Below, piece after piece: positions 16,926 to 25,666 of a stretch of 61,894 bases of DNA (position 1 is its first letter; every line of letters starts with the position of its first letter). The stretch comes from RGIG9151 sp963635575. GTDB lineage: Bacteria; Bacillota; Clostridia; TANB77; RGIG9151. The notes beneath the pieces are model-generated. The model searched no databases, had not been told where the DNA came from, and saw only the letters and a list, made by a program, of their open reading frames with translations. The translations under genes and the position numbers were made by a program. The DNA lies in assembly GCA_963635575.1 (NCBI GenBank), contig CAVHFU010000004.1, forward strand, positions 1 to 61,894, written 5' to 3'.

Positions 16926-19619
16926 ATGAAAGCAGAAGAGAAGAAGTTTTTTACAATGTCTGTTGATGAAACACTAAAATCGCTTAACTCCTCAAAAAAA
17001 GGACTAAGTGATGAAGAGGTACAAAAAAGGATCGAAGAATATGGGCATAATAAACTTGAAGAAAAGAAAAAACAAAGTTTATTGTCTAAGTTTATTGATC
17101 AATTTAAAGATTTAATGATAATTGTATTATTAGTTGCAGCGGCTATTTCAGTGTTTATTGCTAAAGAGTGGGTTGATGCAATAATTATTTTATTTGTGGT
17201 AGTGGTAAATGCTATTTTAGGCGTTATTCAAGAAAATAAAGCGGAAAAGTCCTTGGAAGCCTTAAAAAATATGTCCGCCCCATTTTCAAAGGTTATGCGT
17301 AACGGACAAGTATGCCATATAAAAACTGAGGAAATTGTGCCTGGAGATGTTGTAATTTTAGAAGCAGGTGATTTTGTCCCAGCAGACATGAGACTTATTG
17401 AATTTGCCTCACTTAAGATAGAAGAAGCAGCGTTAACCGGCGAATCTGTTCCAGTAGAGAAAGAAGATGTAGTAATAAGTAAAGATGATGCTTCTCTAGG
17501 TGATAGAGTTAATATGGCTTATTCGGGAAGTAGTGTCGCATATGGTAGAGGTGCAGGTGTTGTTACCGGCACCGGTATGAACACAGAGGTTGGGAAAATT
17601 GCTGCATACTTATCAGATACAGATAATTCAATGACACCACTTCAAGTAAAACTTGCTGAACTTAGTAAGATTTTAACTGTTGCAGTTGGTATTATTTGTG
17701 TATTGGTGTTTTTGTTCAGTTACATAGCTAATCCAAACATCGGTGTAGATGGAATAATGGATTTATTTATGAAAGCTATAAGTTTGGCTGTCGCCGCAAT
17801 TCCAGAGGGATTACCGGCAGTTATTACAATTGTGCTTGCAATGGGAGTACAGAGAATGGCCAATAGAAATGCTATAATAAGAAAGCTTTCTGCTGTTGAA
17901 ACTTTAGGCTCGACTGAGGTAATTTGCTCTGATAAAACAGGCACATTAACATTAAATAAAATGACTGTAAAGGAGTTGTATTATTCTGGGAACTTAAGCA
18001 CAGCAGATAGCATTAAAGATTTTAGCAAAGATGGAGAAAAAATGGCATTGATTCTTACTTTGTGTAACGATTCAAAAGAAAATACAAAAGGCGGCAAGGA
18101 GACTGAGTTTGTTGGTGACCCTACCGAAACTGCATTGGTTGAATATACCAAACCACGTGGATATGCGAAAAATGAATGTGAAGCAAGGTATGTTAGAGTA
18201 GGAGAAATTCCATTTGATTCTGAAAGAAAACTTATGACAACAGTTAACACTGTTGAAAATAAGATTTATTCTTTAACTAAAGGTGCACCTGATTTATTAA
18301 TAGAGAGGTGTAGTAAAATTTTAGTTAATGGTGAAACAAGAGATATAACATCGGATGATATAAAAAATATTGAAGAGGCTAACTCAGCTATGGCACATAA
18401 AGCTCTAAGAGTGCTTGCTGCGTCGTATAAAGAGTTAACTAAAGTCCCTGAGAAGGCAACTTCAAAAGAACTTGAAGAAGAGATGATATTTGTTGGACTT
18501 GTTGGAATGATAGATCCACCAAGACCGGAAGTAAAAGATGCAGTAAAACTTTGTAAACGTGCGGGAATTAAGCCTATAATGATTACAGGTGATCATAAAG
18601 ACACTGCAGTGGCAATTGCAAAGGAAATCGGAATAATTAGTGACGATTCTATGGCTATAACAGGTCAAGAGTTAGATAAATTGAAAGATGAAGATTTTAC
18701 CGAAATTGTTAAAAAATATTGTGTTTATGCACGTGTATCTCCTGAACATAAGGTTAAGATAGTAAAGGCATGGAAAGCTTTAGATAAAACTGTTGCAATG
18801 ACAGGAGACGGAGTAAATGACGCACCTGCACTAAAAAATGCAGATATCGGTGTTGGTATGGGAATTACAGGAACAGACGTATCTAAGAGCGTTTCAAATA
18901 TGGTATTAACTGATGATAACTTTGCAACTATTGTTAACGCGGTTGAAGAAGGAAGAAAAATTTACAGTAATATTAAAAAGGCTGTTCAATTTTTACTATC
19001 TTCAAATTTAGCTGAAGTTGTTGCAATATTCTCTGCTACAATTTTTGGTTTAATAACAAAGCAAGATTGGAACATATTGGCTGCTGTGCAGATTTTATGG
19101 ATTAATTTAGTTACAGATGCATTCCCGGCTTTAGCTTTGGGAGTAGAAAAAGCTGAAAGTGATGTTATGAATAAAAAACCAAGACGTGCAAAAGCTAGTT
19201 TCTTTGATGAGGGCATGGGAATTAACGTAATATTCCAAGGAATCGTAATTGGTGGTCTTACATTACTTGCTTACTATATTGGAGAATTTGTTTATCACGA
19301 ACATACACTTGGCATGACGATGGCATTTGCGACACTTTCATTTACTGAGCTATTCCATTCATTTAATGTACGTTCAATGGATAAATCATTACTTACAATT
19401 GGAGTATTTAGCAATAAAACATTAAGCTTGGCAATTTTAGGTTCGGCAGCATTACAACTTATCGTTTTAACTATACCATTCTTGGCTGAAATTTTTAAAG
19501 TTGAGATAATGGGAAGTGCACAATGGCTATGGGTAGTTGGACTATCATTTGCGATAATTCCTATAGTAGAAATTCAGAAATTTATTTACAGAAAAGTACA
19601 TGTTGAAAAAGTAATGTAG
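16926..19619 (+). CDS. P-type Ca2+-translocating ATPase (P2 type)
   Basis: 897 residues. Complete P-type ATPase: cation N-terminal domain (1-75), actuator TGES (171-174), membrane PEGLP (293-297) with the Ca2+-ATPase context, phosphorylation site DKTGT (D336), hinge MTGDGVNDAPALKNAD and about ten membrane helices with a C-terminal cation domain. It should export Ca2+ (possibly Mn2+) from the cytosol. It follows the A2M-like gene with a 13-nt gap and a gagag site, so the two are probably co-transcribed; a functional link is not obvious. Confidence 0.9.
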   Translation: MKAEEKKFFTMSVDETLKSLNSSKKGLSDEEVQKRIEEYGHNKLEEKKKQSLLSKFIDQFKDLMIIVLLVAAAISVFIAKEWVDAIIILFVVVVNAILGVIQENKAEKSLEALKNMSAPFSKVMRNGQVCHIKTEEIVPGDVVILEAGDFVPADMRLIEFASLKIEEAALTGESVPVEKEDVVISKDDASLGDRVNMAYSGSSVAYGRGAGVVTGTGMNTEVGKIAAYLSDTDNSMTPLQVKLAELSKILTVAVGIICVLVFLFSYIANPNIGVDGIMDLFMKAISLAVAAIPEGLPAVITIVLAMGVQRMANRNAIIRKLSAVETLGSTEVICSDKTGTLTLNKMTVKELYYSGNLSTADSIKDFSKDGEKMALILTLCNDSKENTKGGKETEFVGDPTETALVEYTKPRGYAKNECEARYVRVGEIPFDSERKLMTTVNTVENKIYSLTKGAPDLLIERCSKILVNGETRDITSDDIKNIEEANSAMAHKALRVLAASYKELTKVPEKATSKELEEEMIFVGLVGMIDPPRPEVKDAVKLCKRAGIKPIMITGDHKDTAVAIAKEIGIISDDSMAITGQELDKLKDEDFTEIVKKYCVYARVSPEHKVKIVKAWKALDKTVAMTGDGVNDAPALKNADIGVGMGITGTDVSKSVSNMVLTDDNFATIVNAVEEGRKIYSNIKKAVQFLLSSNLAEVVAIFSATIFGLITKQDWNILAAVQILWINLVTDAFPALALGVEKAESDVMNKKPRRAKASFFDEGMGINVIFQGIVIGGLTLLAYYIGEFVYHEHTLGMTMAFATLSFTELFHSFNVRSMDKSLLTIGVFSNKTLSLAILGSAALQLIVLTIPFLAEIFKVEIMGSAQWLWVVGLSFAIIPIVEIQKFIYRKVHVEKVM

Positions 19620-19637
19620 TAAAAGTTCCTATGGGGG

Positions 19638-19666
19638 TTGATTTTTATGTAAAGTTGTTGTATAAT
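19638..19666 (+). promoter_or_regulatory. SigA-type promoter
   Basis: TTGATT-17 nt-TATAAT, ~55 nt before the start of the next gene. Confidence 0.75.
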
Positions 19667-19721
19667 AATAAATGTATCCATTATTAATAATATCAATTTC
19701 CGGAAAATAGGAGGAAAAACA

Positions 19722-20177
19722 ATGAGCATTCAGAAACTTACCCACAATGAAATTCGTCGATTCGAGCGTGCTAGCCGTAATGGACAAAAAGCAGATGAAC
19801 ACACGGCTAACGTAAGCACACATCGTAGTAAGCATCGCTATTCCAACGACCCGAGACATATAGCCCGTAAGTATAACGCCGTGTGCAAAAAAGATAAATA
19901 TTGGGATAAGATCAATTCTAGGTATGGTGTTAGTTGGCACGATGTCAAAAAGGAGCTTGAAGCTGAAGAGCAAGCTGAAAATGAAAAAATAGCTGCTGAG
20001 AAGCAAGCTGCAAGCGCGAAATTAGCTGCTAAGCAGCGTGAGGCTAAAAAGCGCAAGGAAGAACGCGACTGGGCAGAACTCTACGAAAAGTCGTTTGGCA
20101 GTAAAGAGTTTTTACAGAAATATTACGAAGTCGAAAGCGGCGAAGAAGAAAACGACGAATATGAATACGTCGGATAA
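19722..20177 (+). CDS. Charged coiled-coil protein, function unknown
   Basis: 151 residues. The N-terminal half is basic with many Arg, His and Lys (RRFERASRNGQK, STHRSKHRYS). The middle, from ~residue 75 to 117, is an Ala/Glu/Lys/Gln-rich helix that should form a coiled coil (AEEQAENEKIAAEKQAAS). The tail is acidic and ends GEEENDEYEYVG. No known domain or membrane segment is visible. Strong aggagg, own promoter and own terminator make it a real gene. Codon use is richer in C/G than its neighbours. Confidence 0.7.
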   Translation: MSIQKLTHNEIRRFERASRNGQKADEHTANVSTHRSKHRYSNDPRHIARKYNAVCKKDKYWDKINSRYGVSWHDVKKELEAEEQAENEKIAAEKQAASAKLAAKQREAKKRKEERDWAELYEKSFGSKEFLQKYYEVESGEEENDEYEYVG

Positions 20178-20199
20178 TGTGAGGTGAGATGTTGCGAAG

Positions 20200-20227
20200 A
20201 GAGTCCCGTAATTGGGACTCTTTTTTT
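20200..20227 (+). terminator. Intrinsic terminator
   Basis: gagtccc-gtaatt-gggactc followed by seven T. Confidence 0.88.
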
Positions 20228-20262
20228 CGTTCATAATTTTGGAATTGCTTCATTTATGTACC

Positions 20263-20292
20263 TGAATATTTTACTTTTATAAGCACAAAATA
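20263..20292 (+). promoter_or_regulatory. SigG/SigF-type forespore promoter of the SASP gene
   Basis: TGAATA, 17-nt spacer, CAAAATA: close to the SigG consensus (TGnATA ... CATnnTA) and expected for a SASP gene, which is made in the forespore. Confidence 0.55.
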
Positions 20293-20297
20293 TAACT

Positions 20298-20313
20298 ATC
20301 AACCGCGGTTGAT
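20298..20313. promoter_or_regulatory. 16-bp perfect palindrome in the SASP leader
   Basis: atcaaccgcggttgat, an unusually GC-rich perfect palindrome just downstream of the predicted -10 box. It could be an operator or a 5' mRNA hairpin. Confidence 0.6.
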
Positions 20314-20347
20314 TGAAGATAAAATGTAATATAGGAGGGTGTCCAAA

Positions 20348-20542
20348 ATGAGTTCTAATTCAACATTAATTCCTGGTGCTAAAGAAGCTTTAAACAAGCT
20401 TAAATTTGAAACAGCTAGTGAAGTTGGCGTAAATCTTAAGAATGGTTACAATGGCGATATTAAAGCTAGAGACGCTGGTATCGTAGGTGGAACTATGGTT
20501 AAGAAACTTATTGGAATGGCTGAACAAAGCTTATCTAGATAA
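20348..20542 (+). CDS. Alpha/beta-type small acid-soluble spore protein
   Basis: 64 residues. It contains the family core: KFETASEVGVNL (17-30 region), where the germination protease GPR cuts after the Glu, then DAGIVGGTMVKKLI (42-55). Such proteins coat and protect spore DNA and serve as an amino-acid store at germination. The ATG with aggaggg ~8 nt upstream was preferred over an in-frame GTG 9 nt earlier. It is a single gene behind a SigG-like promoter. It is the clearest proof in the window that the organism sporulates. Confidence 0.92.
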   Translation: MSSNSTLIPGAKEALNKLKFETASEVGVNLKNGYNGDIKARDAGIVGGTMVKKLIGMAEQSLSR

Positions 20543-20549
20543 GTTAATT

Positions 20550-20686
20550 CGAGTAAAATATTTACTCGATACTAGTATAACCATATTTAAGTTAATGCCG
20601 ATTGGTTTTAATTACCTTGTATGGCAATAATTAAAGATGATTCCGATGAGTATCGGAAGATGGTAGTTTTTGAATCATTAGATTCA
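20550..20686 (+). other. Hairpin-rich untranslated stretch after the SASP gene
   Basis: No ORF. Three small stem-loops follow each other: cgagtaaa-ata-tttactcg, ttccgat-gag-tatcggaa and tgaatc-atta-gattca. It is either a long structured 3' UTR ending at the terminator below, or part of a small RNA. Confidence 0.4.
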
Positions 20687-20696
20687 CACAGCGATA

Positions 20697-20737
20697 AAAA
20701 ATGGGGTGTAGTCATTTAAGATTACGCTCCATTTTTC
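20697..20737 (+). terminator. Intrinsic terminator
   Basis: aatggggtgta / tacgctccatt stem (two G-U pairs) followed by TTTT; likely end of the SASP transcript. Confidence 0.75.
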
Positions 20738-20739
20738 TC

Positions 20740-20768
20740 TTGTACTTTTATTCATTTTTTGTTATTAT
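20740..20768 (+). promoter_or_regulatory. Probable SigA promoter of the surface-protein gene
   Basis: TTGTAC-17 nt-TATTAT, starting just after the T run of the preceding terminator and ending 23 nt before the start codon. Confidence 0.5.
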
Positions 20769-20791
20769 TTAAATGTTGGGGGGAAAATGTT

Positions 20792-22666
20792 ATGAAAAAA
20801 TTAATTGTATTATTAGTTTGTTTGGTAATGTCGCTTTCAGTTTCATTTGCAGATGACGCGGATTTTACCATAAAAAATGGAATTTTGATTAAATATACAG
20901 GGAAAGATGAAGTAGTAAAAATACCTGAAGGAGTTACTTCTATAGGATATGGAGATATGGGTGCTTATTCATCTGAAACAAATACCGGGATTTTTGGGAA
21001 CGGTTCTAAAATAAAAAGTGTTATATTACCTGAAAGCTTAGAATACATAGGGTGGAACGCATTTAAGAAGTGCGATAAACTTGAAGAAATTACAATCAAT
21101 TCAAATATAAAAAATATTGGATATAATGCATTTGAAGGTTGTACAAGCTTAAGAAGTATTGACCTAACTAAGGTAAAAGCAATTGGAAGTGCCGCATTTT
21201 ATAACTGTTCAAATCTTACTAGTGTAAAAGTTTCGGCATCTACACTAAAAAGTTCTTGGAATTCAGCAGAGAAGATTTTCCAAGGTACAAATATCCGAAG
21301 TGTAGAGATGGTTGGAGAAGCAATAGAAGATTATAGAAACGGAATGTTTTTAAGTGAGCTTATGGACACACCTTGGGGAAATGCTCAAAGTACAATTTTT
21401 ATAAATAATTGTTTGCTAAAATATACTACAAATGAAAGCAATGTTATTATTCCTAACAATGTAAAAATTCTCGGACATAATGCAATAGACACTTGCCCTA
21501 ATATGAGATATTTAAGTATACCTAAGAATGTAACAAGAATTTGTATAGACAAAAATAAATTAACAAATTGCAATTTAATAGTTACTAGATATTCAGCTGC
21601 TGAACAATATGCAATAACTAATAACTTGCAATATTCGACTGTGGATAGCGTAAGTGATTTCCAAGTAGGAATGAATAATTTTACCAAAAAACAAAACTAC
21701 TCAACAAATCAATTTAGGGATGTAAAGGCATCAGATTGGTATAGCGTATATGTAAAAAAATGCTATGAATTAGGTTTGGTTAGCGGTAAATCCGAGAACT
21801 ATTTTGGCTCACAAGATAATATAAGCATAGCAGAAGTTATAACTCTAGCTGCAAAGATAAATAGCATATATAATGGCACAGATATTGATTTAACAAGAGC
21901 AGATACAGAAAAATGGTATATGCCATATGTACGATATGCTCAAAAGAATAAAATAATTTGCGATTTTGATTATTATGGCAGACCGGCTATGAGAAAAGAA
22001 ATAGTCCAAATTTTAGAAAGTTCATTACCTTCTAAAGAATGGGAAAAGATTAATAATGTAACAAGTATTCCTGATGTAAACTATACGGATAATATTTCAT
22101 CTGCTCAAAAGGATAGCATTTTTAATTTTTTTAATGCCGGAATTGTGGCAGGAAATAATGAATACGGCATATTTTATCCCGGTTTGCCGGTAATAAGGGC
22201 AGAAGTTAGCACAATAGTATCTAAAATTGCAGATAAATCACTAAGAGCTAAAGTGTCGCTAAAAGCAAGCGAAATGGTTGTTGTAAACGGTAATGCAAAA
22301 ACAAGTGCTGTAAATATCGACAAGAGCAAGGCAATGCCAAAAGATTTAACGATAGATGAAGTAATGAAAATAAATGACAATAAAAAACCTGTATATGAGT
22401 ATAAGGCAAATGGAGAATTAGCATATTTATCCGGAAAGTTTTCAACAACTAAGATTGAAAATGCAGGTCAAGCAATTGAAGCTTTAAACAGTTTAAGAAC
22501 ATTGCTAAAGATAAAAGACTCAAGAACTGAATTTACATTTGACAGAATGGAAGATTCAACTAACTACAGATTACAAAAAGTAGTTAATGGTAAAGCTGTT
22601 TCGGGTTCATATGTAATTTTGGGAGTAAATAAACAAAATTATCCGATTTTTGTATTAAATAAGTAA
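20792..22666 (+). CDS. Surface protein: BspA-type LRR + SLH + FTP-like domain
   Basis: 624 residues. Signal peptide (1-20, ends SVSFA). LRR_5/BspA leucine-rich repeats follow (~30-280; KIPEGVTSIG, LPESLEYIGWNAF, LTSVKVSAS). Next come S-layer homology modules (~310-490; FRDVKASDWYSVYV, AVITLAAK-like, YGIFYPGLPVIRAEV), which bind cell-wall polymers. The last ~75 residues (DRMEDSTNYRLQKVVNGKAV, then YVILGVNK) resemble the FTP propeptide motif of thermolysin-type proteases, but no protease domain follows. It probably sits on the cell wall and binds another protein. The ATG was chosen with gggggg upstream; a TTG 33 nt earlier has no site. Confidence 0.82.
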   Translation: MKKLIVLLVCLVMSLSVSFADDADFTIKNGILIKYTGKDEVVKIPEGVTSIGYGDMGAYSSETNTGIFGNGSKIKSVILPESLEYIGWNAFKKCDKLEEITINSNIKNIGYNAFEGCTSLRSIDLTKVKAIGSAAFYNCSNLTSVKVSASTLKSSWNSAEKIFQGTNIRSVEMVGEAIEDYRNGMFLSELMDTPWGNAQSTIFINNCLLKYTTNESNVIIPNNVKILGHNAIDTCPNMRYLSIPKNVTRICIDKNKLTNCNLIVTRYSAAEQYAITNNLQYSTVDSVSDFQVGMNNFTKKQNYSTNQFRDVKASDWYSVYVKKCYELGLVSGKSENYFGSQDNISIAEVITLAAKINSIYNGTDIDLTRADTEKWYMPYVRYAQKNKIICDFDYYGRPAMRKEIVQILESSLPSKEWEKINNVTSIPDVNYTDNISSAQKDSIFNFFNAGIVAGNNEYGIFYPGLPVIRAEVSTIVSKIADKSLRAKVSLKASEMVVVNGNAKTSAVNIDKSKAMPKDLTIDEVMKINDNKKPVYEYKANGELAYLSGKFSTTKIENAGQAIEALNSLRTLLKIKDSRTEFTFDRMEDSTNYRLQKVVNGKAVSGSYVILGVNKQNYPIFVLNK

Positions 22667-22670
22667 TTTT

Positions 22671-22713
22671 GAGGTCAACGAACTTTTACGAGTTTGTTGG
22701 CCTTTTGCTTTTT
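22671..22713 (+). terminator. Intrinsic terminator
   Basis: ggtcaacgaac / gtttgttggcc stem with G-U pairs, followed by a T-rich tract. Confidence 0.75.
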
Positions 22714-22748
22714 AAAGATGTATGATGGTGAAATTTATTTAAAACGCC

Positions 22749-22777
22749 TTGACAATAATTAGGATATGCTGTATTAT
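22749..22777 (+). promoter_or_regulatory. SigA promoter of the rpsP operon
   Basis: TTGACA-17 nt-TATTAT, ~73 nt before the rpsP start; it leaves a leader of ~65 nt. Confidence 0.85.
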
Positions 22778-22849
22778 TGTAAGGGTCAAGTACATATACT
22801 TTACTGGTGTATGACCTAGACGCAAGAAATTTTGAGAGGCGGTGAGCTA

Positions 22850-23089
22850 ATGGTTAAGATAAGATTACAAAGAGTTGGAGCCAAGAAAGCACCTTTCTAT
22901 AAGATAGTTGTTGCTGATTCAAGATATCCTAGAGATGGAAGAATTGTTGAAGAAATAGGTAATTACGATCCTATGAAGGACCCTGCTGTTATTAACTTGA
23001 ATGCTGAAAAGGTTAAGACTTGGATTAGTAATGGTGCACAACCTACTGACACAGTAAGAGCTTTAATTAAAAAAGCAGGTATTAACTAA
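22850..23089 (+). CDS. rpsP: 30S ribosomal protein S16
   Basis: 79 residues, the normal bS16 length. It begins MVKIRLQRVGAKKAPFYKIV with the typical RYPRDGRIVEEIGNYDP stretch. It binds 16S rRNA early in 30S assembly. The ATG with gaggcgg upstream was chosen over an in-frame start 18 nt earlier that overlaps the ribosome binding site. It is the first gene of the conserved rpsP-khpA-rimM-trmD-rplS operon. The ffh and ylxM genes that often precede it are not here. Confidence 0.96.
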   Translation: MVKIRLQRVGAKKAPFYKIVVADSRYPRDGRIVEEIGNYDPMKDPAVINLNAEKVKTWISNGAQPTDTVRALIKKAGIN

Positions 23090-23106
23090 TTAAGGAGGAA
23101 GCCAAA

Positions 23107-23337
23107 ATGAAAGAAATGTTAGAAATAATTGCAAAATATTTGGTTAACAACCCTGAGCAAGTAGCAGTTACTGAGGTTGAAGGAGAACAAAGTGTTATCC
23201 TTGAATTAAGAGTTGCTCAAGAAGATATGGGAAGAGTAATTGGTAAAGAAGGAAAGATTGCTAAAGCAATCAGAACTCTTGTTAAAGCTAATGCAGCTAA
23301 ATTAAACAAGAGAGTTAATGTAGAAATTATTGAATAA
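23107..23337 (+). CDS. khpA: KH-domain RNA-binding protein KhpA
   Basis: 76 residues, one KH domain with the RNA-binding GxxG loop (GKEGKIAKAIRTLVKA). In Firmicutes KhpA pairs with KhpB (Jag/EloR) and affects cell elongation and small-RNA binding. Starts 17 nt after rpsP with aaggagg. Its place between rpsP and rimM is conserved. Confidence 0.93.
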   Translation: MKEMLEIIAKYLVNNPEQVAVTEVEGEQSVILELRVAQEDMGRVIGKEGKIAKAIRTLVKANAAKLNKRVNVEIIE

Positions 23338-23358
23338 TTTCGAAAGGAATGTTAGACT

Positions 23359-23850
23359 GTGCAAAAAATGCTTTGTGTTGGTGAAATAGTAAATACACAC
23401 GGGGTAAGAGGCGAATTTAAAGTTGTTCCTCTGGTAGATGAACCGAGCGACTTGCTTGAGTTTTCTCATATATTTATTAATAATAAAGAATATGAGATTG
23501 AGAATGTTAGATTTCACAAGGACTTTGCTTTAATAAAGCTAAAAGGAATTGATGATATGAACATTGCTGAACAGTTCAAGCAAAAGTTTATGGAATTACC
23601 GAGGGAAGAATTAAAGCCGTTACCTGATGGCAGGTATTATGTGTGCGACTTAATAGGCTTAAAGGTTATTGATAAAGAACTTGGAGAGCTTGGCACAATA
23701 AATGAAGTCATGGAGACCGTAAGTAACTATATATATGTTGTTGAGTATAAGGGAAAACCACTTTGCATTCCTATAATTGATGGAGTAGTGGAAAGGGTTG
23801 ACTTAGATACCGGCACAATAAACGTTGTACTTCCTAAAGGACTTATTTAA
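23359..23850 (+). CDS. rimM: Ribosome maturation factor RimM
   Basis: 163 residues. The N-terminal RimM barrel begins CVGEIVNTHGVRGEFKV; the C-terminal PRC-barrel contains YVCDLIGLKVID and the IPIIDGVVERVDL strand. It helps mature the 30S head region by binding S19. A GTG start was chosen with aaagga 10 nt upstream; an ATG 9 nt later is possible. Third gene of the rpsP operon. Confidence 0.93.
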   Translation: MQKMLCVGEIVNTHGVRGEFKVVPLVDEPSDLLEFSHIFINNKEYEIENVRFHKDFALIKLKGIDDMNIAEQFKQKFMELPREELKPLPDGRYYVCDLIGLKVIDKELGELGTINEVMETVSNYIYVVEYKGKPLCIPIIDGVVERVDLDTGTINVVLPKGLI

Positions 23851-23864
23851 TCGGAGGGGAAAGT

Positions 23865-24557
23865 GTGAAAAAGATAAGATTTGATATCTTAACATTATTT
23901 CCTGAAATGTTTAATTCAATTATGAATGAAAGCATTATCGGAAGGGCTGTGGAAAATGGTTATGTTGAGATTAATCCGGTGAATATACGTGATTATTCAA
24001 AAGATAAGCATAATCGTGTAGATGATTATCCGTACGGCGGTGGTGCCGGAATGGTTATGCAACCCGGACCTATATATGATGCGTATAAGAGCGTAGCTAA
24101 CGATGAAAAAGTCCCTGTTATATATATGTCACCACAAGGAAAACAATTTACACAAGATATTGCACAAAAGTTAGCCTTAAATGATAGAATTGTACTGCTT
24201 TGCGGACATTACGAAGGCGTTGACGAACGAGTATTGGAAGAAATCGTAACTGATGAAATTTCAATAGGAGATTATGTGTTAACGGGTGGAGAGTTACCTG
24301 CAATGGTAGTTATAGATACTGTTTCAAGGTTAATACCGGGAGTTTTGGCGGATGATTCGACTAAGGAAGAATCCTTTTCGGATGGGATGCTAGAATACCC
24401 TCAATATACACGCCCAATTGAATTTATGGGCAAAAAAGTTCCGGACGTTTTAGTTTCCGGGCATCACGCAAATATTGCAAAATGGAGAAAAGAGGAGTCT
24501 TATAAGCGAACGCTTAAAAAAAGACCCGATTTACTAAATAAAAGGGGTGAAAATTAA
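23865..24557 (+). CDS. trmD: tRNA (guanine-37-N1)-methyltransferase TrmD
   Basis: 230 residues. SPOUT-type knot motifs are present: PYGGGAGMVMQPGP, LLCGHYEGVDERV and SIGDYVLTGGELPA. It methylates G37 next to the anticodon using S-adenosylmethionine and so prevents +1 frameshifts. GTG start with ggagggg upstream. Its TAA overlaps the rplS ATG by one base, so the two are translationally coupled. Confidence 0.96.
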   Translation: MKKIRFDILTLFPEMFNSIMNESIIGRAVENGYVEINPVNIRDYSKDKHNRVDDYPYGGGAGMVMQPGPIYDAYKSVANDEKVPVIYMSPQGKQFTQDIAQKLALNDRIVLLCGHYEGVDERVLEEIVTDEISIGDYVLTGGELPAMVVIDTVSRLIPGVLADDSTKEESFSDGMLEYPQYTRPIEFMGKKVPDVLVSGHHANIAKWRKEESYKRTLKKRPDLLNKRGEN

Positions 24558-24907
24558 TGGATATTATCAAGAATATAACTGAAGAACAAATCAGAACAGA
24601 TTTGCCACAGTTAAACATTGGAGATACAGTTAAAGTATATTTCAAGGTTATTGAAGGAACTCGTGAAAGAGTACAGATGTTTGAAGGTACAATCATTAGC
24701 AAGAAGGGTACTGGTATTTCTGAAACATTTACAGTAAGAAGAATTTCTTATGGAGTAGGTGTTGAGAGAATATTCCCTGTAAACTCTCCTAAGATTGACA
24801 AGATTGAAGTTTCTAGAACTGGTAAAGTTAGACGTGCTAAACTTTATTATTTAAGAGATAGAGTTGGTAAGGCTACTAAGGTTAAAGAAAAAATCGAAAA
24901 CAAGTAG
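24557..24907 (+). CDS. rplS: 50S ribosomal protein L19
   Basis: 116 residues, the usual bL19 length. Typical core GDTVKVYFKVIEGTRERVQ and FPVNSPKIDKIEV, with a basic C-terminal RGKVRRAKLYYLRD-type stretch. It sits at the 30S-50S interface. Last gene of the operon, followed by a terminator. Confidence 0.96.
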   Translation: MDIIKNITEEQIRTDLPQLNIGDTVKVYFKVIEGTRERVQMFEGTIISKKGTGISETFTVRRISYGVGVERIFPVNSPKIDKIEVSRTGKVRRAKLYYLRDRVGKATKVKEKIENK

Positions 24908-24920
24908 ATTTAGCAAAAGC

Positions 24921-24955
24921 GGAGCTGTGAAAACTGGATTTTTACAGCTCTTTTT
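24921..24955 (+). terminator. Intrinsic terminator of the rpsP-rplS operon
   Basis: gagctgtgaaaa / tttttacagctc stem followed by five T. Confidence 0.85.
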
Positions 24956-25031
24956 GTTGCTTTAAATACTATATATTGATTTCTGTTTTGCTTTTGTGTT
25001 AAAATTATCTTATGAAATGTGAGGTGCTACT

Positions 25032-25634
25032 ATGCTTGAGAATAAACTAAATATAAATAATTTAGCTGAACTTGCTCGGGAAGAAGAACGTATTAGTAAG
25101 AAAAAGGCTGTTATGCTATTTGAAAACGGAATTCTTGATAATTTAGAAACCGGAAAGTTTTCTACTTTAAAAGTGATTCATAAGTACCTATTTGAGGATA
25201 TTTATGACTTCGCCGGGGAAATTCGAGATGTTAACATTTCTAAAAATAATTTTCGGTTTGCACCTCTTATGTATTTAGAGGCAGCACTTGACAGCATAGA
25301 TAAAATGCCACAGTCGAATTTTGATGAAATTATCGAGAAATATATAGAAATGAATGTTGCACATCCGTTTAGAGAGGGAAATGGTAGGAGTACACGTATA
25401 TGGCTTGACCATATATTAAAAAACGAAATTGGTAAGGTTGTTGATTGGAGCAAAGTAGATAAAGAGGATTACTTACTTGCGATGGAACGTAGTCCTATTA
25501 AAGATATTGAAATTAAACACCTTTTATTTAAGGCACTTACTGATGAAATAAATAGTCGTGAAGTATATATGAAAGGTATCGATAACAGCTATTATTACGA
25601 AGGATATACTACTTTTAAAACAGAAGAATTATAA
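25032..25634 (+). CDS. Class III Fic protein (self-inhibited AMP-transferase type)
   Basis: 200 residues. The Fic motif HPFREGNGRS (111-120) is complete, with the catalytic His111. The flap region (KNNFRFAPLMYL) and MERSPIKDIEI are as in known Fic enzymes. The C-terminus carries S186-YYY-E190-G191, the S/T-xxx-E-G/N inhibitory motif in the class III position, as in Neisseria meningitidis NmFic. Class III enzymes modify proteins such as GyrB with AMP once the inhibitory helix is relieved; the target here is unknown. It is a single gene with gaggtg upstream, and no separate antitoxin gene lies next to it. Confidence 0.9.
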   Translation: MLENKLNINNLAELAREEERISKKKAVMLFENGILDNLETGKFSTLKVIHKYLFEDIYDFAGEIRDVNISKNNFRFAPLMYLEAALDSIDKMPQSNFDEIIEKYIEMNVAHPFREGNGRSTRIWLDHILKNEIGKVVDWSKVDKEDYLLAMERSPIKDIEIKHLLFKALTDEINSREVYMKGIDNSYYYEGYTTFKTEEL

Positions 25635-25666
25635 AGGAAAAATCAAAGTTTTTTCTTTGTTAAATA

